A DNA stretch of 64,000 bases from Arthrobacter pascens (GCF_030816475.1 NZ_JAUSXF010000001.1:2790001-2854000), one strand, 5' to 3'. Positions 1 to 9,388 are shown, numbered from the stretch's first letter. A program made the numbers and translations. The notes: generated by a model not told the origin, from the sequence alone.

Positions 1-272
1 GTCCCGCCGCTGGTGATCACGACGGCGGGATGCTGGGTCAGGAGGGCTCGTATGGCCGCCCCGACGGGCTCGCCGTCCGGGACCACCATTGCGGGGAAGG
101 CTTCAAACCCGTGTTCGGTAAGCCAGTCGATGATGATCGGACCGGTCTCGTCCTGGTAGATGCCCGCAGCGGCCCGGGTGGAGGCGATGACAACTCCTGC
201 CTTCCGCCCCTGCACATCCCCGTGCCGGTGCGGTTCCGGAAGGTTAAGGGTGTTCCCGGTAATGCTGCTCAT
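1..272 (-). CDS. moaB: Molybdenum cofactor biosynthesis protein MoaB/MogA-type (partial)
   Basis: The first 90 residues are visible; the rest lies beyond the left edge. The N-terminal part reads as a MoaB/MogA fold: a hydrophobic first strand (KAGVVIAST), a [12 protein letters not shown] helix and a VVITSGG turn that continues out of the window, where the family binds molybdopterin. The family adenylylates molybdopterin before metal insertion by MoeA. The ATG at 272 overlaps the moaC stop in an ATGA arrangement, so the two are translationally coupled. In some related bacteria this gene is fused to moaE; the truncation prevents checking. Confidence 0.85.
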   Translation of the reverse strand, partial: MSSITGNTLNLPEPHRHGDVQGRKAGVVIASTRAAAGIYQDETGPIIIDWLTEHGFEAFPAMVVPDGEPVGAAIRALLTQHPAVVITSGG

Positions 273-763
273 CGTGTCCAGTCTCCGCTCTTGCCGCCGC
301 TTTTCGCGAGCACTTTGATGTCCGTGAGCACCGCATGCTTGTCCACGGCCTTGATCATGTCGTAAACGCTCAGGGCCGCCACCGAAGCAGCTGTCAGGGC
401 TTCCATTTCCACGCCCGTGACACCGCGGGTCTTGACCGTGGCTAGGATGGCTACGGAATCTGTTTCCAGCTCAAAGTCGACTGTCACCTTCGACAACGGC
501 AACGGATGGCACAGCGGAATCAGGTCAGGCGTCTTTTTTGCGGCCATGATACCTGCCACCCGGGCCACCGCCAGGGCATCCCCCTTGGGCAGGCCGCCAG
601 ATCCCAGCAGGCCCAGCACTTCCCTGGTCGTGCGCACGGTGGCCGTGGCGGTGGCTTCGCGGGCGGTTTCGGCTTTCGCTGAAACATCCACCATCTGGGC
701 GGTGCCGTCTCCGCGCAGGTGCGTCAGCGCGGACGGGCTCTGTTCTGCATTCACAGCATCCAT
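269..763 (-). CDS. moaC: Cyclic pyranopterin monophosphate synthase MoaC
   Basis: A 164-residue protein, the normal MoaC length. It converts the MoaA product into cyclic pyranopterin monophosphate, the first stable intermediate of molybdenum cofactor synthesis. Family motifs are all present: [16 protein letters not shown] near the N terminus, LCHPLPL at 84-90, GVEMEALTA at 117-125 and YDMIKAVDK at 134-142 with the catalytic lysine region. The start overlaps the end of moeA by 13 bases and the stop overlaps moaB, so moeA-moaC-moaB is one transcription unit. Its partner moaA is on the other strand about 5 kb away. Confidence 0.96.
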   Translation of the reverse strand: MDAVNAEQSPSALTHLRGDGTAQMVDVSAKAETAREATATATVRTTREVLGLLGSGGLPKGDALAVARVAGIMAAKKTPDLIPLCHPLPLSKVTVDFELETDSVAILATVKTRGVTGVEMEALTAASVAALSVYDMIKAVDKHAVLTDIKVLAKSGGKSGDWTR

Positions 764-2163
764 ACTTCCACCTCGTCGCCTGCAGCGAGCGCCGCGACCC
801 CTTCAGGCACGTGCACCAGCGCATTTGAACCAGCCAGGGCATGCATCAGATGGGAGCTTTCGCCGCCCTCGAGCCGGACGGTCCCGTCAGCCCCCAGGCT
901 CCCCCGGCGGACCTGGTGCTTGTGCTCGGGCGACGTGAGTCCATGGGCAAGCCTGGCCCGGACCGGTATCCGCGGCGCCGGAGATCCGAAGAGCCCGGAC
1001 AGCACGGGACGGAGGAACATTTCGAAGGAAACCAGGCAGCTGACCGGGTTCCCTGGAAATCCTAGGAAGGGCACGGCGTCGAAGGTGCCGATTCCCTGGG
1101 GCCCGCCGGGCTGCATGGCCACGTGGAGGAACTCGGCCGGCTGCTCTTCCATCGCCTGGCGCACCACCTCATAGGCGCCTTTGCTGACCCCGCCGGTGGT
1201 GACGATCAGGTCCGCCACCGGCCGGTTGGCACGCAGGACGGCGCGCAGCTCCTCCGGCCTGTCGGTGGAGATCCCGGTGCGGAGCACCGAGAGGCCGGCC
1301 TGCCGCATGGCGCTTTCCAGCAGTGTGCCGTTGGCATCGTAGATCTTGCCTTCACGAAGCGGCTGCCCAGGTTCCACCACCTCGTCCCCTGTGGTCACCA
1401 GGAGGACCGTAACCGGCCGGTACACGGTGACTTCCGCGATGCCCAGTGCCGCCAGGAGTCCCAGCTGCGCCGGGCCCAGGAAAGTCCCGGCGGCCAGCGC
1501 CCGCTCGCCTGCCGGGACATCACTTCCCACGGACCGGACGAACGTTCCGGCTGCAGTGGACGGCAGCCACACCGTATTTTCCCGGTTCCCGGCGTAGTCC
1601 TCGTTCCCGGTGCCTGGAAGCGGGAACGTGTCGGGAACGGCACGTTCCACCGGCACGACGGCGTCCGCTCCGGCTGGGATCATTGCTCCAGTCATGATGG
1701 GGGCGGCCGTGCCGGTCTCCAGCCGGGCGGGGATGGCTCCGGCCGGGACGGGGTCCACGACCCGCAGCTCCGCACCGCCGTCGGGCAGGTCAGCCGTGTT
1801 GACGGCAAAGCCGTCCATCTGTGAGTTGGCGAACGGCGGGAGGCTGACAGGCGCCGTGACGTCCTGCGCGAGGCCTTTGCCCAAGGCGGCCCCGAGGGGC
1901 AGCGTTTCTGTCCGGTCCGCGGACCGCAGGTGCGTGAGCAGCTTCTGCACGGCTGCCCGGTGGGCAGCTACGGACCGTGCGGCGTGGCCTGCTGTTTTTG
2001 TGCCTGCCCCGCGGGCAGCTTCCGGGTGCGTGCCGCCGTCGTGCGTGCCGCCGTCGTGCCTGCCGTGATCCTGGCTGGGCTCCGGACCGGAACCGCCGGT
2101 GGAAGCCTCGGCGTGCTGATGCGGAGGGCTGTGCATGTTCCTGCCTTCGGTTGCGGCCGTCAT
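751..2163 (-). CDS. moeA: Molybdopterin molybdenumtransferase MoeA
   Basis: 470 residues; MoeA inserts molybdate into adenylylated molybdopterin. Motifs: NSQMDGFAV at 113-121, TTGDEV at 257-262, [11 protein letters not shown] at 322-332, PGGPQG at 352-357 and GFPGNPVS at 368-375, followed by the C-terminal beta domain. The first 60 residues are an added low-complexity tail rich in His, Gly and Thr with an in-frame repeat ([11 protein letters not shown]), absent from typical MoeA; a second ATG at 2136 could be the true start but would keep most of the tail. The ATG at 2163 overlaps the stop of the upstream molybdoenzyme gene (ATGA). Confidence 0.95.
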   Translation of the reverse strand: MTAATEGRNMHSPPHQHAEASTGGSGPEPSQDHGRHDGGTHDGGTHPEAARGAGTKTAGHAARSVAAHRAAVQKLLTHLRSADRTETLPLGAALGKGLAQDVTAPVSLPPFANSQMDGFAVNTADLPDGGAELRVVDPVPAGAIPARLETGTAAPIMTGAMIPAGADAVVPVERAVPDTFPLPGTGNEDYAGNRENTVWLPSTAAGTFVRSVGSDVPAGERALAAGTFLGPAQLGLLAALGIAEVTVYRPVTVLLVTTGDEVVEPGQPLREGKIYDANGTLLESAMRQAGLSVLRTGISTDRPEELRAVLRANRPVADLIVTTGGVSKGAYEVVRQAMEEQPAEFLHVAMQPGGPQGIGTFDAVPFLGFPGNPVSCLVSFEMFLRPVLSGLFGSPAPRIPVRARLAHGLTSPEHKHQVRRGSLGADGTVRLEGGESSHLMHALAGSNALVHVPEGVAALAAGDEVEVWML

Positions 2164-3815
2164 GGTCTCACGTCAACTCTAATCGTGTGGAACCCCGTGG
2201 CTCCGTCCGGCGCAACCGGCCGGCGTTCCTCCGCCTGGGGTTCGCCATTGAGGTTTGTGGCCCGCACCTGGACCTCGTATTGCCCTGGCGTCAGGTCAAT
2301 CCCGAGCGTCCACTGGTACCACGTATCCAGCGAGATCCCGGGTGCAAGTCCGGCCGTCTGCCAGGGTCCGCGGTTGACCCGGAGTTCCACTTTCCCGATG
2401 CCCGTGTGCTGCGCCCAGGCCACGCCTCCGAACATGACTTTTCCGGCTGCAACCTGCCGGCCGCTGCGTGGCACGTCGATGCGGGACGAGGTCTTGATCG
2501 GCCCCCGGTCGGACCAGCCGCGCGGTGTCCAATATCCGACGTCGTCCGCGAACCGCGTGACCTTCAGCTCGGTCAGCCACTTGGTTGCGGACACGTAACC
2601 GTAGAGCCCCGGCACGATCATCCGGACCGGAAAGCCGTGTTCCAGCGGCAGGGGTTCGCCGTTCATCCCGACCGCGAGGATCGCGTCCCTGTTGTCCATG
2701 AGGACTTCGAGCGGAGTCCCGGCAGTCCAGCCGTCCGAGCTCCGCGACAGCACCATGTCCGCTCCGGTTTTGGGGCCGGCCATGGACAGCAGCTCCCGGA
2801 CCGGCCAGCCAAGCCAACGGGCATTGCCAATCAGGTCGCCGCCCACCTCGTTCGAAACACAGGCGATGGTCACATGCCGTTCCACGAGGGGTTTGGCCAG
2901 AAGCTCCGCGAATCCCAGTTCAACCTCGTGGTCGACCATGCCGGTGACCCGCAGCTTCCACGTGTCGGGGTTTATCGCGGGTACGGACAGGGCGGTATCG
3001 ATGCGGTAGAAATCCCGGTTGGGCGTAACCAGCGGCTCCATCCCGTCCAGGCGCACCTCCGCGCCGGCCGGAATGGTCGGTGCAGGTGATCCGGCGGCCG
3101 GAAGCTGCAGACGCTGCCTGGCTTCGTTGATGCCGGCAGCAGCGCCCCGCCAAGCCGCGGCAAGGACGCCGCCCAACGCCGTCACCACGGCACCGCCTAG
3201 TAGGAGCTGCAGGAAGGTCCGCCGGGCGGCATTCCCTCCTGATTCCGCGGCCTGCGCCTGCCACTCCGCCAGCCGTCGGATGAGCTGCCTTAGGAGTATC
3301 CCGCCCAGCACCGCGGCCACCACAGGGACCGCGACGGCGTTGGGTGTCATCTGCGGCCGGGTAAGGACGGCGGCCACTCCGACCAGCCCGAAAACTGCAA
3401 TGACGGCGACGCCGGCAAACCGCCTGGCCTGTTCGAGCATTCCGGCCAGCGCGGCCAATGCCGCAATGACAAGCACCATGCCGGTCAGGAGGGCTGCCTT
3501 GTCGGCCGTCCCGAACAGCGCGATGGCCGCGTCCTTCACCCCTGGCGGAACGGCGTCGATCACGGCTCCGCCAACCGCCGTCATGGGCGACAGTGACGGG
3601 CTGACCAGCCCCGCCAGGAGTTCGCCCAGCACCACGCCGGTACCGACGGCGGCTACGCCGGAGGCGGCAGCCCACTTCCGGCCCGGGCCTGGGGTTGTCG
3701 GGCCTTGTGGTTGGGGGTCTTGGGTTTGGGAGTCTTGCGGTTGGGGCTCTTGCGCGGCCGGCTTATGCGGCGCAGTGACTCCCTTCCCTGTCATGCTGTT
3801 GGGTTCATGAGGCAT
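2160..3815 (-). CDS. Membrane-anchored molybdopterin-dependent oxidoreductase (sulfite oxidase fold)
   Basis: I take the ATG at 3815 because GGGAG lies 5 bases upstream; the open frame extends to 3977, inside the kinase gene. That gives 551 residues: a Gln/Pro-rich cytoplasmic tail, four hydrophobic helices (about 47-70, 107-127, 133-150, 158-176), then ARRTFLQ followed by a fifth hydrophobic segment (199-222), and a soluble domain of the sulfite oxidase/YedY type. The conserved cysteine expected to ligate molybdenum is in TIACVSNEVGG (about Cys319). A dimerisation-type beta domain closes the protein. The twin-arginine motif before helix 5 suggests export of the soluble domain by Tat. Substrate unknown. 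Linked to moeA, moaC and a two-component system. Confidence 0.88.
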   Translation of the reverse strand: MPHEPNSMTGKGVTAPHKPAAQEPQPQDSQTQDPQPQGPTTPGPGRKWAAASGVAAVGTGVVLGELLAGLVSPSLSPMTAVGGAVIDAVPPGVKDAAIALFGTADKAALLTGMVLVIAALAALAGMLEQARRFAGVAVIAVFGLVGVAAVLTRPQMTPNAVAVPVVAAVLGGILLRQLIRRLAEWQAQAAESGGNAARRTFLQLLLGGAVVTALGGVLAAAWRGAAAGINEARQRLQLPAAGSPAPTIPAGAEVRLDGMEPLVTPNRDFYRIDTALSVPAINPDTWKLRVTGMVDHEVELGFAELLAKPLVERHVTIACVSNEVGGDLIGNARWLGWPVRELLSMAGPKTGADMVLSRSSDGWTAGTPLEVLMDNRDAILAVGMNGEPLPLEHGFPVRMIVPGLYGYVSATKWLTELKVTRFADDVGYWTPRGWSDRGPIKTSSRIDVPRSGRQVAAGKVMFGGVAWAQHTGIGKVELRVNRGPWQTAGLAPGISLDTWYQWTLGIDLTPGQYEVQVRATNLNGEPQAEERRPVAPDGATGFHTIRVDVRP

Positions 3816-5046
3816 GGTGACTCCCAGACTTGTGGTGCTGTTCGGCTGAATTAGTGGCGCCATCCAGGGCAGTCCTGCCAGTCCCAACGGGAGAAGGATG
3901 TCCCTCCGCGGGCAGATGCAGCGTGAAGCGGCACCCGTCGTCGAGGTTTTCCACTGCGACGCTGCCCCCGTGGGCACGGGCGATCCCTGCCACCATGCTC
4001 AGCCCTACCCCGGCGCCGCTGTACGGCGCGTTGCCGGCGGCGTCGGGCTGACCTGGATCCAGGCGCGCCCGGCTCCCCTGCCACCCGGTATCGAAAACGT
4101 GTTTGAGGTCCTCCACCGGGATTCCACCGCAACCGTCCGTGACGGAAACCGACGCACTGCCGTTATTGCGGCCCACCATGACGGTGACATGCGACCCGGG
4201 CCGGCTGTAGAGGATGGCATTCAGGACAATGTTTCGGACCGCCCGTCCGATCGACGGCCCGTCGGCGAGGGCCAGGCTCTCCCGGCGTCCCCCACCGTCG
4301 AGGGTGATGCCCCGGCGGGCCGCGAGTGGCGCCAGATCGGCGAGGGCGTCGCTGGCCAGGTCATACAGATCCAGCGGTTCCGCGTTGAGCCGCAGAGTTC
4401 CGGCCTGGATCTTGGACAGTTCCAGGAGGTCGTTGACCATGGCCGCCATCTGGTCCGTCTGCGCAATGATGGTGCGGTGGTAGGCGGAGGGATCGGCTGC
4501 CATGCCGTCCTCCAGTGCTTCCGCCATGGCGCGCATGCTGGCCAGGGGTGTGCGGAGATCGTGCGAGATCCAGGACACCAGTTCCCTGCGTGACTTCTCG
4601 ACGGCGGCCTCCCGCTCCCTGGATTCCTCAAGCCGGCGGCTGCTCAGGGCAAGTTCACTGGCAAGCGCGGAAAGTTCTGAACCCATCACGGCCGCTGCAG
4701 GCCCGGCTTTCTCGCCCCTGCCGATACTCCGCGCGGCCTCCAGGAGGATGCGGGCATTCCGCGAGACCCTCGCGCCGAGCATCAGGGCTATGGCGACGGC
4801 AGCCGCGGATGCCACAGCCAGGATGTACCACATGACTTCCAGGTCCCTGGCCGAGATGAACATCGCGTTGAAGGCGCTGACCATGCCCGCGGTGAGGACA
4901 GCGACAGTGGCCAGGACAACCACGCAGATCTGGACGGCGAAGGACGCACGGCGGAGGAACTTCAATACCAGCAGCGCGGCGGCCCCGAGGACGACCGCCC
5001 ATAGCAGCGCCCAGCCGATGATCGCGAAAAGCTCACTGCCCTGCAT
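3805..5046 (-). CDS. Two-component sensor histidine kinase
   Basis: 413 residues. Three hydrophobic segments (about 7-30, 38-56, 70-92) leave little extracytoplasmic domain, so the signal is probably sensed in or near the membrane. A coiled-coil-like stretch (125-155) leads into the H-box SHDLRTPL with His162, then an N-box region (NIVLNAILYSRPG), a G1 motif (DGCGGIP) and G2 (GAGVGLSMV). The gene starts inside the end of the response-regulator gene (14-base overlap) and runs 11 bases into the molybdoenzyme gene, implying co-expression of all three. The controlled genes are not shown by the sequence; the adjacent molybdoenzyme is the natural guess. Confidence 0.93.
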   Translation of the reverse strand: MQGSELFAIIGWALLWAVVLGAAALLVLKFLRRASFAVQICVVVLATVAVLTAGMVSAFNAMFISARDLEVMWYILAVASAAAVAIALMLGARVSRNARILLEAARSIGRGEKAGPAAAVMGSELSALASELALSSRRLEESREREAAVEKSRRELVSWISHDLRTPLASMRAMAEALEDGMAADPSAYHRTIIAQTDQMAAMVNDLLELSKIQAGTLRLNAEPLDLYDLASDALADLAPLAARRGITLDGGGRRESLALADGPSIGRAVRNIVLNAILYSRPGSHVTVMVGRNNGSASVSVTDGCGGIPVEDLKHVFDTGWQGSRARLDPGQPDAAGNAPYSGAGVGLSMVAGIARAHGGSVAVENLDDGCRFTLHLPAEGHPSPVGTGRTALDGATNSAEQHHKSGSHHAS

Positions 5047-5842
5047 CTGAGGCCTCGCTCAATTCCTGCGGGACTGCCGGAACCTCGGAACGCGCATTTT
5101 GGGGATCTCCCGGACTTCCCGGACCGGCAGGGACGTCCAGCCGGTATCCGACTCCCCATACCGTTTTGAGGAAGACCGGATGCTGGGGGTCCTCCTCGAT
5201 CTTCTCGCGCAACCGCCGGACGTGGACCGTGACGGTGGAGAGATCACCGAAATCCCACCCCCACACGGCTTTGATGAGGTCTTCCCGGCTGAACGCCTGG
5301 TTCTGCCGGCGGAGCAGGAAGGCCAGGAGGTCGAACTCACGGGCGGTCAGCGACAACGGGGTGCCTTGATGGGTGACGGTGCGGGCTGAGGGATTAAGTT
5401 CGAAGCCCGCCACTTCCACCGGAGGCTCGGGCGTGAACTCCTGCAGGCTCCGGCGGAGCACCGATCTGACCCTCAGCACCAGTTCCCTCGGCGAGAACGG
5501 CTTGGTGATGTAGTCGTCGGCGCCGACCTCCAGTCCGAGGATCCTGTCGTCTTCGGTGCCAAGGGCCGTGAGCATGATCAGCGGCACAGTCATGGTTTTC
5601 CGGAGCCGGCGGCAGACCTCCACCCCGTCCAGTCCGGGAAGCATCCGGTCAAGGATGACCAGGTCCGGATGCCTGGATGAGGCCAGCTCCAAGGCCACGA
5701 ACCCATCGCGGGCAAGGTCGACCTGGAAGCCGGCCTGCAGCAGATAGTCCCGCACCACTCCAGCGATGGTCTGCTCGTCCTCGACGAGCAGGATGCGGCG
5801 ATTGCCGACGTCGGCCGTTACCTGCGGCTGGGACCTGTTCAC
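5033..5842 (-). CDS. OmpR/PhoB-family response regulator
   Basis: 269 residues: receiver domain with acidic pair ED (21-22), phospho-acceptor Asp65 in VILDRMLPG, the conserved Thr (MLTA) and Lys (TKPFSP), followed by a winged-helix output domain (LTAREFDLLAFLLRR, then VTVHVRRLREKIE and VWGVGYRL). A 35-residue polar tail after the winged helix is unusual and overlaps the kinase start. The likely start is GTG at 5842. It heads the minus-strand unit regulator-kinase-molybdoenzyme-moeA-moaC-moaB and is divergent from moaA, so the 132-base gap upstream should hold promoters for both directions. Confidence 0.94.
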   Translation of the reverse strand: MNRSQPQVTADVGNRRILLVEDEQTIAGVVRDYLLQAGFQVDLARDGFVALELASSRHPDLVILDRMLPGLDGVEVCRRLRKTMTVPLIMLTALGTEDDRILGLEVGADDYITKPFSPRELVLRVRSVLRRSLQEFTPEPPVEVAGFELNPSARTVTHQGTPLSLTAREFDLLAFLLRRQNQAFSREDLIKAVWGWDFGDLSTVTVHVRRLREKIEEDPQHPVFLKTVWGVGYRLDVPAGPGSPGDPQNARSEVPAVPQELSEASDAGQ

Positions 5843-5962
5843 TCCTCCAGCATAGGTTCGCGGGAAGGCCGCGGAGCCGGTCCTGGCCGTCCAGAGCGGA
5901 ACCGTAGGACTTCCGTAAGATTCCCCGGCGTCATGGGCGTGATGGTGGGGCCCAAGGTGGCG

Positions 5963-5977
5963 TAGCCTGAATTCATG
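5963..5977 (+). promoter_or_regulatory. Possible leaderless promoter of moaA
   Basis: TAGCCT at 5963-5968 fits the actinobacterial TANNNT minus-10 pattern and lies 6 bases before the moaA ATG at 5975. There is no purine-rich ribosome site immediately upstream of that ATG. The spacing is what leaderless actinobacterial transcripts show. Inferred from spacing only. Confidence 0.35.
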
Positions 5978-7096
5978 AGTGTTCAGCTAGGCATGCCGCA
6001 ACCCCGTGAGGGTTCGGGCTCCAGCCTGCCGCATGCCACCCGTCCGGCGGACGCGCCGCCGGGACTGCTTGATCGTTATGGGCGCCGTGCCACGGACATG
6101 AGGCTGTCCCTGACTGACAAATGCAACCTGCGCTGCACCTACTGCATGCCTGCCGAAGGGCTGGAGTGGCTGGCCAAGCAGGCAGTGATGTCAGCTGAGG
6201 AGATCGTGAGGATCGTCCGGATCGGTGTGGACCGGCTGGGTGTGCGGGAACTGCGGCTGACGGGCGGGGAGCCATTGGTCCGGGCGGACCTGATCGGCAT
6301 TATCGGGGCCATCAGGAGCAACCACCCCGACCTTCCCATTTCCATGACAACCAACGGTGTGGGGCTGGACAAAAAAGCGTCGGCCCTCAAGGCAGCCGGC
6401 CTTACCCGTATCAATGTCTCGCTGGACTCCCTGCACGAGGAAACCTTCGCGAAACTGACCCGCCGCCCCTTCCTGGACCGTGTGCTGGCAGGGGTGGACG
6501 CGGCCTGGGCGGCCGGGCTGGGCCCCGTCAAGCTCAATGCCGTACTGATGCGGGGCATCAACGACGCCGAGTCGCCGTCCCTGCTCGCCTGGGCTTTGGA
6601 CCGCGGCTACGAACTGCGATTCATTGAACAGATGCCGCTGGACGCGGACCATGGCTGGACGCGCCGGAACATGATCACGGCAGCCGAGATCCGCGGGCTG
6701 CTTTCAGTGGACTACGTCCTGAGCCCGGACCCCCGTGCCCGTGACGGAGCACCCGCGGAGCGCTTTGAAGTACGACGCCGGGTGGCCGGGTCCGCGGACC
6801 CTCAGGGACCTGTGCTGGGAACCGTCGGAATCATCGCCTCTGTGACGGAACCGTTCTGCTCCGATTGCCGGCGGACACGGATCACCGCCGAGGGCAAGAT
6901 CATGAGCTGCTTGTTCTCCCGGGAGGAGTTTGATCTCCTGGGGCTCCTGCGCGAAGGGGCCAGCGACGATGCCCTGGTCGAACGATGGCAGGACGCCATG
7001 TGGGTCAAACCCAAGGCACACGGTATGGACCATGTAGGACTTGACGCCCCGGACTTCGTCCAGCCGGACCGCAGCATGAGCGCCATCGGAGGCTGA
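5975..7096 (+). CDS. moaA: GTP 3',8-cyclase MoaA
   Basis: 373-residue radical-SAM enzyme that starts molybdenum cofactor synthesis from GTP. The N-terminal cluster motif CNLRCTYC gives Cys50, Cys54 and Cys57; the glycine-rich LTGGEPLVR follows; the C-terminal second cluster has CSDC-x13-C in PFCSDCRRTRI...MSC. The protein ends in GG, as MoaA requires for activity. It is divergent from the response-regulator unit and followed after 5 bases by moaD. Confidence 0.96.
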   Translation: MSVQLGMPQPREGSGSSLPHATRPADAPPGLLDRYGRRATDMRLSLTDKCNLRCTYCMPAEGLEWLAKQAVMSAEEIVRIVRIGVDRLGVRELRLTGGEPLVRADLIGIIGAIRSNHPDLPISMTTNGVGLDKKASALKAAGLTRINVSLDSLHEETFAKLTRRPFLDRVLAGVDAAWAAGLGPVKLNAVLMRGINDAESPSLLAWALDRGYELRFIEQMPLDADHGWTRRNMITAAEIRGLLSVDYVLSPDPRARDGAPAERFEVRRRVAGSADPQGPVLGTVGIIASVTEPFCSDCRRTRITAEGKIMSCLFSREEFDLLGLLREGASDDALVERWQDAMWVKPKAHGMDHVGLDAPDFVQPDRSMSAIGG

Positions 7097-7101
7097 ATTT
7101 C

Positions 7102-7368
7102 TTGAACGTACGATACTTCGCTGCCGCACGCGCCGCCGCGGGTGTGGAAGAGGAGCGGTTCGACCTGCCCGCCGGCGCCACGGTTTCGGACCTGCTGCAG
7201 GCTGTTCTGGGAGTGGAACGGCCGGAGCCGCCGGCCGGCACACCGCCCCTGCCGCGCATCCTGTCCCGCAGCAGCTTCCTGCTCAATGAGGTGGCGGTGC
7301 GGGACCGGAGTGTTGTCCTTGCGCCGGGGGATGTTGTTGACGTGCTTCCGCCGTTCGCCGGGGGCTAG
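7102..7368 (+). CDS. moaD: Molybdopterin synthase sulfur-carrier subunit MoaD
   Basis: 88 residues with a ubiquitin-like fold: NVRYFAAARAAAG at the start, LLNEVAV and DVVDVLPPFAGG at the end. The terminal Gly-Gly is thiocarboxylated and carries sulfur to the MoaE subunit. The start is TTG at 7102, 5 bases after the moaA stop; there is no better start in frame. No moaE is visible in the window; it may be beyond the left edge. The 183 bases after this gene show no gene or clear terminator. Confidence 0.93.
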   Translation: MNVRYFAAARAAAGVEEERFDLPAGATVSDLLQAVLGVERPEPPAGTPPLPRILSRSSFLLNEVAVRDRSVVLAPGDVVDVLPPFAGG

Positions 7369-7551
7369 GCACTTCCAGCTTGGACTAAACATTTGAGGTT
7401 GTACGCTGTCGACCCACCGGTCGTCCTGCGGCCTCTGGTTGACGTGGATCGCGGGAGGACACAATCCCAGCCACTGATGACCCGGTCGATCGCGGTGTTA
7501 TCCACATAGGCCCTCGCCTTCGCCGTTTTTGTCGGTGCCTCGCAGGATGAT

Positions 7552-9225
7552 TTGAGTATGGAACGAATGGCAGCGGGTGAGGCAGCAGAGGCTCTAAAGT
7601 CTTCTGTCGCTGCGCTCGTTGTCCACGTCGGCCGGGCGACCTCTTATTCGGGTCCTATCGGTGCCGACCCGCTTCGGGAGCAGGCGGATGCGTTCCTGGA
7701 CGGGCTGGCCGCGATTGCCCGGACGGAAGCCCAGCTGGCCGCACTGAAGGTCTTGTTGGCCAGGGGTTTTGAGCAAGCAACTCACGCCATGGCCCCGCCT
7801 GTCACGTCGCCGCAGGAACACACCGCCCAGGAGATGGTCGTGGTCGCGGAGGTCGCGTGCGTACTAACAGTGAGCGAACGCGCCGCCAGTGCCCTCCTTG
7901 CCCAATCCCGGGAGCTCACCACCACCTTGCCTTTGACCCTGGCCGCGCTGCAGGACGGGTCGATTTCGTGGCAGCACGCCCGGGTGATGGTCGATGAAAC
8001 CACAGGCCTGGACCCGGCGGGCGCGTCGGCCTTGGAGGGGCACTTCCTGAATCCGGACCCGGCCGCCATGTGCGCCGCCGGGGAGCTGGTCCCGTCCCGG
8101 TTCCGGGCCAAAGCCCGGACTTGGCGCGAACGCCACCATCCTGTCAGCATCGAAATCCGCCATACCCGCAGCATTCTGGACCGGCGGGTCGAGTAAGCCC
8201 CGGACCGGGACGGCATGGCCTGGCTCGCCGCCTACCTGCCCGCCGATACCGCGGCAGGGATCTGGGACCGGACCACTACCGCAGCCCGCGCACTGCAAAG
8301 CCCGGGAGAGGGCAGGACGCTGACGCAGCTGCGCGCGGACACCGTAGCGGCCTGGCTCCTGGAAGGCGTCACCACCGGCACCGGCAGTACGGCCACTATT
8401 ACCGGCGCCGGCACCACGATCGCTGGCACCAGTGCTGGCACCATGCGTGGCATCAGCACCGTCGGCACCACGACCACTGGTAGCACGATCACTGGCAGCA
8501 TTGCAGACGGCACCAGGGCAGACGGCACCAGGGCAGACGGCACCTCGACCGGCACAACAACCACCGGCGGGGTGCCCTCACCCAAAGCCCAGGTCCTCAT
8601 CACCGTCCCGGTGTTCGCCCTCATGGGCCTCACCGACGAACCCGCCACCCTGGACGGGTATGGCCCCATCCCTGCCTCAATGGCCCGCCGGCTCGTCGCC
8701 GACGGCGCCGAGTCCTTCCACCGGGTCCTGACAGACCCCCGCGACGGCGCACCCCTGGAAATCGGCCGCACCAGCTACCGCATCCCCGCAGCCATGCGGC
8801 AATGGCTCCGCATGCGCGACGGAAAGTGTCCCTTCCCTGGCTGCAACAACCACTCCCTGGACAACGAAGCAGACCACCTCCTCGCCTGGACCCACGGCGG
8901 TACCACCGGCATCACCAACCTCGGCCAACCCTGCCCGAAACACCACAAACTCAAACACACCACCGCCTGGAAACCCACCCAAGCCACCAAAAACAAACCA
9001 CCAGGCTGGACCTCACCCACCGGACGCCACTACCAAAGCGAACAACAAAACTGGGAACCACCCCACTGGCCCAAAAACGCCATGCACGAAATCCAACATA
9101 AGGAACAAGGATGGGAACCACCACAATGGCCGCCCCATATCCTGAACCAATGGCAGGACCATGAACAGGGGCATGCCGCGCGCGGTATCTCGTGCCTGGA
9201 ACCCGAACCGGCAGCCCCGGAATAA
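7552..9225 (+). pseudogene. DUF222/HNH endonuclease (13E12 family), interrupted by one in-frame stop
   Basis: Two open frames in the same phase are separated only by TAA at 8194-8196. The first (TTG 7552 or ATG 7558 to 8196) encodes the DUF222 helical domain. The second (to 9225) completes it (DGMAWLAAYLPADTAAGIWDR) and carries the HNH domain: CPFPGC, EADHLLAWTHGG, TNLGQPCPKHHKLKH. Reading through the TAA gives one uninterrupted family member of about 557 residues, so this is a nonsense mutation rather than two genes. Between the domains lies an unusual Thr/Gly/Ala-rich linker (about 8371-8570). The family is multicopy in Arthrobacter-type genomes; its cellular role is unclear. Confidence 0.85.
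8503..8547 (+). repeat. 15-bp tandem repeat in the DUF222/HNH linker
   Basis: GCAGACGGCACCAGG occurs at 8503-8517 and 8518-8532, with a third degenerate copy (ending TCG) at 8533-8547. It encodes ADGTR repeats and preserves the frame. It sits in a longer stretch of GGCACC-type codons (Gly-Thr) from about 8371 to 8570. Confidence 0.8.
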
Positions 9226-9280
9226 CCCGGCCGGGATCGTCGTGATCGCTTCCCGTGCTCGATGGCGCCATCCCCTGAAC

Positions 9281-9340
9281 GAGGCTGGGACTTGAACTAC
9301 GGAGGCTGGCCTTTGAACTACGGCTGGCACTTGACTCCTT
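9281..9340 (+). repeat. Imperfect about 21-bp tandem repeat downstream of the HNH pseudogene
   Basis: Three imperfect units of the form GGCTGG-NNN-TTGAACTACGG lie end to end, the last degenerating to CTTGACTCC. They fill part of the 163-base gap between the HNH pseudogene and the LuxR-type gene, which otherwise shows no gene. Confidence 0.55.
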
Positions 9341-9388
9341 AGACAAAAATTCCGGATACCAGGCTGCCTGGAACTGTCACTTATGCCG

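Noticed and set aside
7369..7551. Possible small gene or terminator after moaD
   Set aside because: No open frame with a ribosome site and no strong inverted repeat was seen.
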